The position numbers and the translations under genes were made by a program. Shown here piece by piece: positions 13,121-15,187 of a stretch of 15,187 bases of DNA (its first letter is position 1; each line of letters starts with the position of its first letter). The notes beneath the pieces are model-generated. The model was not told the DNA's origin. It made no database searches and saw nothing but the letters and a program-made list of their open reading frames with translations. The DNA is from DATLFA01 sp039934635 (lineage in GTDB: Bacteria; Actinomycetota; Acidimicrobiia; Acidimicrobiales; WLNW01), in contig JBDTLT010000125.1 in NCBI GenBank assembly GCA_039934635.1, positions 1-15,187 of the forward strand. Direction: 5' to 3'.

Positions 13121-15181
13121 GTGAGTCTTTGGCAGACGCTGGAGCGCATCAGCGAATCGCGGGATCGCCTGCTCGACGCGCCACCTGACGACGAGGTCGT
13201 CGACGCCGTCGCCGAAGAGATCGAGAAACGACTCGACGATCTCGAACAACGAACGATCGATCTCTCGACGTCGATCGCCTTGCTGGGTGACACGAACGCC
13301 GGCAAGAGCACGCTCATCAACGCGTTGATGGGCGGCAGTGTGCTGCCCAAGTCGGGCGTTGGCGTCGGCACTGCATCGATGACGAGTCTCACCTACCGGC
13401 CGGGCGACACCTTCTCCGCCGAGGTGCAATTCGCGACGCGCGGCGAGTTGACACAGCAGTGCATGTTCCTGCTCGACAATCAGTCCCTCGATGCCGCCGA
13501 TGGTGGCGTCGACATGGAGTTCGTCGAGATGCTCGATGCCGTGGGTCGTCGGCTCGGCCGCATCTACGGCGAATCGCTGGCGCCGTTCCTCGCGTCCGGT
13601 CAACTGGCGACGCTGCGCGAAGAGCCCGACGTCGCGGCCGCACTCGCCGAAGGCCGACGCACCATCGAAGCCACCAGCGCAGCCGAGTTGCGCACACAAC
13701 TCGTCGACTACGTGGACTCGAGTGGCTCCTCCGCGCAAATCGTCAAGCACGTCGCGATCAAAGGCCCCTTCGACGCGTTGCGCACCGGCACGACAGTGAT
13801 CGACCTTCCGGGCCTCAACGATCCCGACGCGCACCGCACCGCCGTAACTCAAGTGCACGTCGCTCGCGCCGACCTCGTCTGGATCGTGTTCCCGATCGAC
13901 GTCGGCGTTGCTCGATCGTTGATACGGGCCATACAGACGATGCTGCCGCTGCACGAGCTATTGCTCGAAGGTCGGTCGTCGCGGCTGGCGTTCGTGGTCA
14001 CCAAGTGTGACCACGTCGATGTCGACGACGGCCGCAAGGTCGGGGTCGATCCGACGAGCGATCTCGATGGCTTCCTCGACGCCCGCCGCCAATTGGTCGA
14101 GCGTGATCTGCGCGACAAGCTCGACTTGCTGGTGCGTCCGTTACGCCAACAGCTCGGCGATGTCGCCGGCGAGGCAATCGCTCGACTCCAGTCCGCGCCG
14201 ATCTATTTCGTGAGTGGCCTCGACCACCTCAAGCACACGGGTCACGAGTCCGGCACGCCCACTTTTCCCGACCTCGATCTCACGCAGGTCACCGAGTTGA
14301 CCCAACACCTCGAGCGCATCGGCGCGCAGCGAACCTCGATCGACGCACTCACCGAACTGTCACGCGACCTCGATCTCATCGACGCGGCCATCGGCGATCT
14401 GTTAGCGGGGGAACTGGCCGACGAGAGCAAATCCGACGTCGAGGACGCCGACGACATTGCCGTCGAACGGTTCATGGACGACATCGAGCCGGCCGCCGCG
14501 ACGTTCAACCAAGAGGTCGCGGAAGCGCTCGACGAATTGATGGCGGCGGCCGACGAAGTTGCGGATGTCTCATTCACCTCGGTCGACGACATCGTCGAGA
14601 AGTGGTCGCAGCTCTCGCCGAAGACACTGCTGGCCACTGTGCAACGCGACGGTCTGTTCGTCGGCCACGGGGGCGCTCGCCACGACATGAATGCCGATGT
14701 CGCCGAATCGTTCTTGGTGGCGCTCTACCCCGCGTGGTCCGCATTCTTCGAAGAGACGCTGCCGACGCTGATCCGTCAGCTGCAGAGCCGGCTCGTGCCC
14801 GCAACCGACCGCGCGCTCACCGACCTCGGCGCGCGCGAAGCCGTGGCGCAAGCCGTGCACTCCCGATTCTTGGAACGCGAAGCACTGGCGCTCATCGAAC
14901 GGGAGCGCGTCGAGATCATCGGTGCCGTGATCGAGACCGTGCGCGAAGAGTTGCGGGCCGACTATCGCTCGCTGCTGCAGACCGACGAACCGTTGACCAA
15001 GCAACAAATCGTGCACGCGGTCGCGGTCGCGGTGCTCGAAAAGCAAACTGCCCTGCGCGATGCGGTGACTGACGAACTCGACACGTGGCTGGGCGACCTC
15101 GTGGGCAACCTCGCCGAGTTGGTACGCGACGAGATCGCCTCGCGTGGCGATCGGTTGCGCCGAATCACTCGAGAGCACTGA
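13121..15181 (+). CDS. Bacterial dynamin-family GTPase
   Basis: 686-residue large GTPase expected to bind and remodel or repair the cell membrane. G1 (P-loop) is GDTNAGKST at 56-64, G3 is DLPG at 228-231, and G4 is TKCD at 294-297. The G2 threonine is probably in the GVGVGTASMT stretch (79-88). The G1-G3 distance (about 170 residues) is long because of an insert near 105-200. After the GTPase domain the sequence is mainly helical (about 390-686), fitting a stalk. It is acidic around 420-460 (ELADESKSDVEDADD). I see no transmembrane paddle segment, so membrane binding may be peripheral or need a partner. Bacterial dynamins often come as adjacent pairs; the next gene lies outside the window. 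The start is GTG 13121 with GGTGA just upstream, 47 bp after the acyltransferase stop, so co-transcription is likely. Confidence 0.9.
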   Translation: MSLWQTLERISESRDRLLDAPPDDEVVDAVAEEIEKRLDDLEQRTIDLSTSIALLGDTNAGKSTLINALMGGSVLPKSGVGVGTASMTSLTYRPGDTFSAEVQFATRGELTQQCMFLLDNQSLDAADGGVDMEFVEMLDAVGRRLGRIYGESLAPFLASGQLATLREEPDVAAALAEGRRTIEATSAAELRTQLVDYVDSSGSSAQIVKHVAIKGPFDALRTGTTVIDLPGLNDPDAHRTAVTQVHVARADLVWIVFPIDVGVARSLIRAIQTMLPLHELLLEGRSSRLAFVVTKCDHVDVDDGRKVGVDPTSDLDGFLDARRQLVERDLRDKLDLLVRPLRQQLGDVAGEAIARLQSAPIYFVSGLDHLKHTGHESGTPTFPDLDLTQVTELTQHLERIGAQRTSIDALTELSRDLDLIDAAIGDLLAGELADESKSDVEDADDIAVERFMDDIEPAAATFNQEVAEALDELMAAADEVADVSFTSVDDIVEKWSQLSPKTLLATVQRDGLFVGHGGARHDMNADVAESFLVALYPAWSAFFEETLPTLIRQLQSRLVPATDRALTDLGAREAVAQAVHSRFLEREALALIERERVEIIGAVIETVREELRADYRSLLQTDEPLTKQQIVHAVAVAVLEKQTALRDAVTDELDTWLGDLVGNLAELVRDEIASRGDRLRRITREH

Positions 15182-15187
15182 CCTCGA

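Noticed and set aside
12812..13954. 380-codon minus-strand frame spanning the acyltransferase end and dynamin start
   Set aside because: It crosses two well-supported genes and has no domain signature.
1..15187. tRNA, rRNA, CRISPR array, insertion sequence or phage attachment site
   Set aside because: No cloverleaf, spaced repeats, transposase-like translation or terminal inverted repeats were seen on either strand.

Overview
The window is a high-GC, densely coded stretch, most likely chromosomal and actinobacterial. Three things suggest this: a large SARP/AfsR-type regulator, an Rv2258c-like methyltransferase with an N-terminal winged-helix region, and several TANNNT promoters placed so that transcription starts at or next to the start codon (leaderless). 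Acidimicrobiia or a relative would fit, but that is a guess from gene style. I see eleven protein genes, no RNA genes, no insertion sequences and no CRISPR. The longest gap without a gene is the 136 bp at 4404-4539, so there is no empty stretch above 300 bp.

Layout. On the minus strand at 1-1922 lies a two-gene unit: a type II NADH dehydrogenase-like flavoprotein, then (2 bp later) an acyl-CoA synthetase cut by the window edge. Facing away, only 36 bp off, is a 4-hydroxybutyrate-type CoA transferase (1959-3233). It converges on a SAM methyltransferase (3303-4403, minus), with a GC-rich hairpin between them. From a 136-bp divergent region runs a plus-strand pair 3 bp apart: an aminoglycoside-phosphotransferase-fold kinase and a second methyltransferase (4540-6336). 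That pair converges on a 1049-residue BTAD/AAA/TPR regulator (6399-9548, minus). Divergent from the regulator is a 3-hydroxyisobutyrate dehydrogenase-family enzyme (9591-10454). The last third is all plus strand: a membrane diguanylate cyclase (10517-11893), a multi-pass DUF418/DUF1624-like acyltransferase (first canonical start 11994, stop 13073) and a dynamin-family GTPase (13121-15181).

How the genes may work together. The left block is acyl-CoA and redox metabolism: acyl activation, CoA transfer, and NADH oxidation to quinone. The middle holds a possible small-molecule modification cassette (kinase plus methyltransferase, with a divergent methyltransferase) whose substrate cannot be read from sequence. 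The right block pairs c-di-GMP synthesis with a membrane acyltransferase and a membrane-remodelling GTPase, so a role at the cell envelope is the simplest inference.

Most useful regulatory readings: overlapping divergent -10 elements between the NADH dehydrogenase and CoA transferase genes; a FliA/WhiG-type promoter (GCCGATAG) directly before the diguanylate cyclase; and a missing canonical start codon for the acyltransferase, whose conserved N-terminal motif is encoded upstream of its first ATG.
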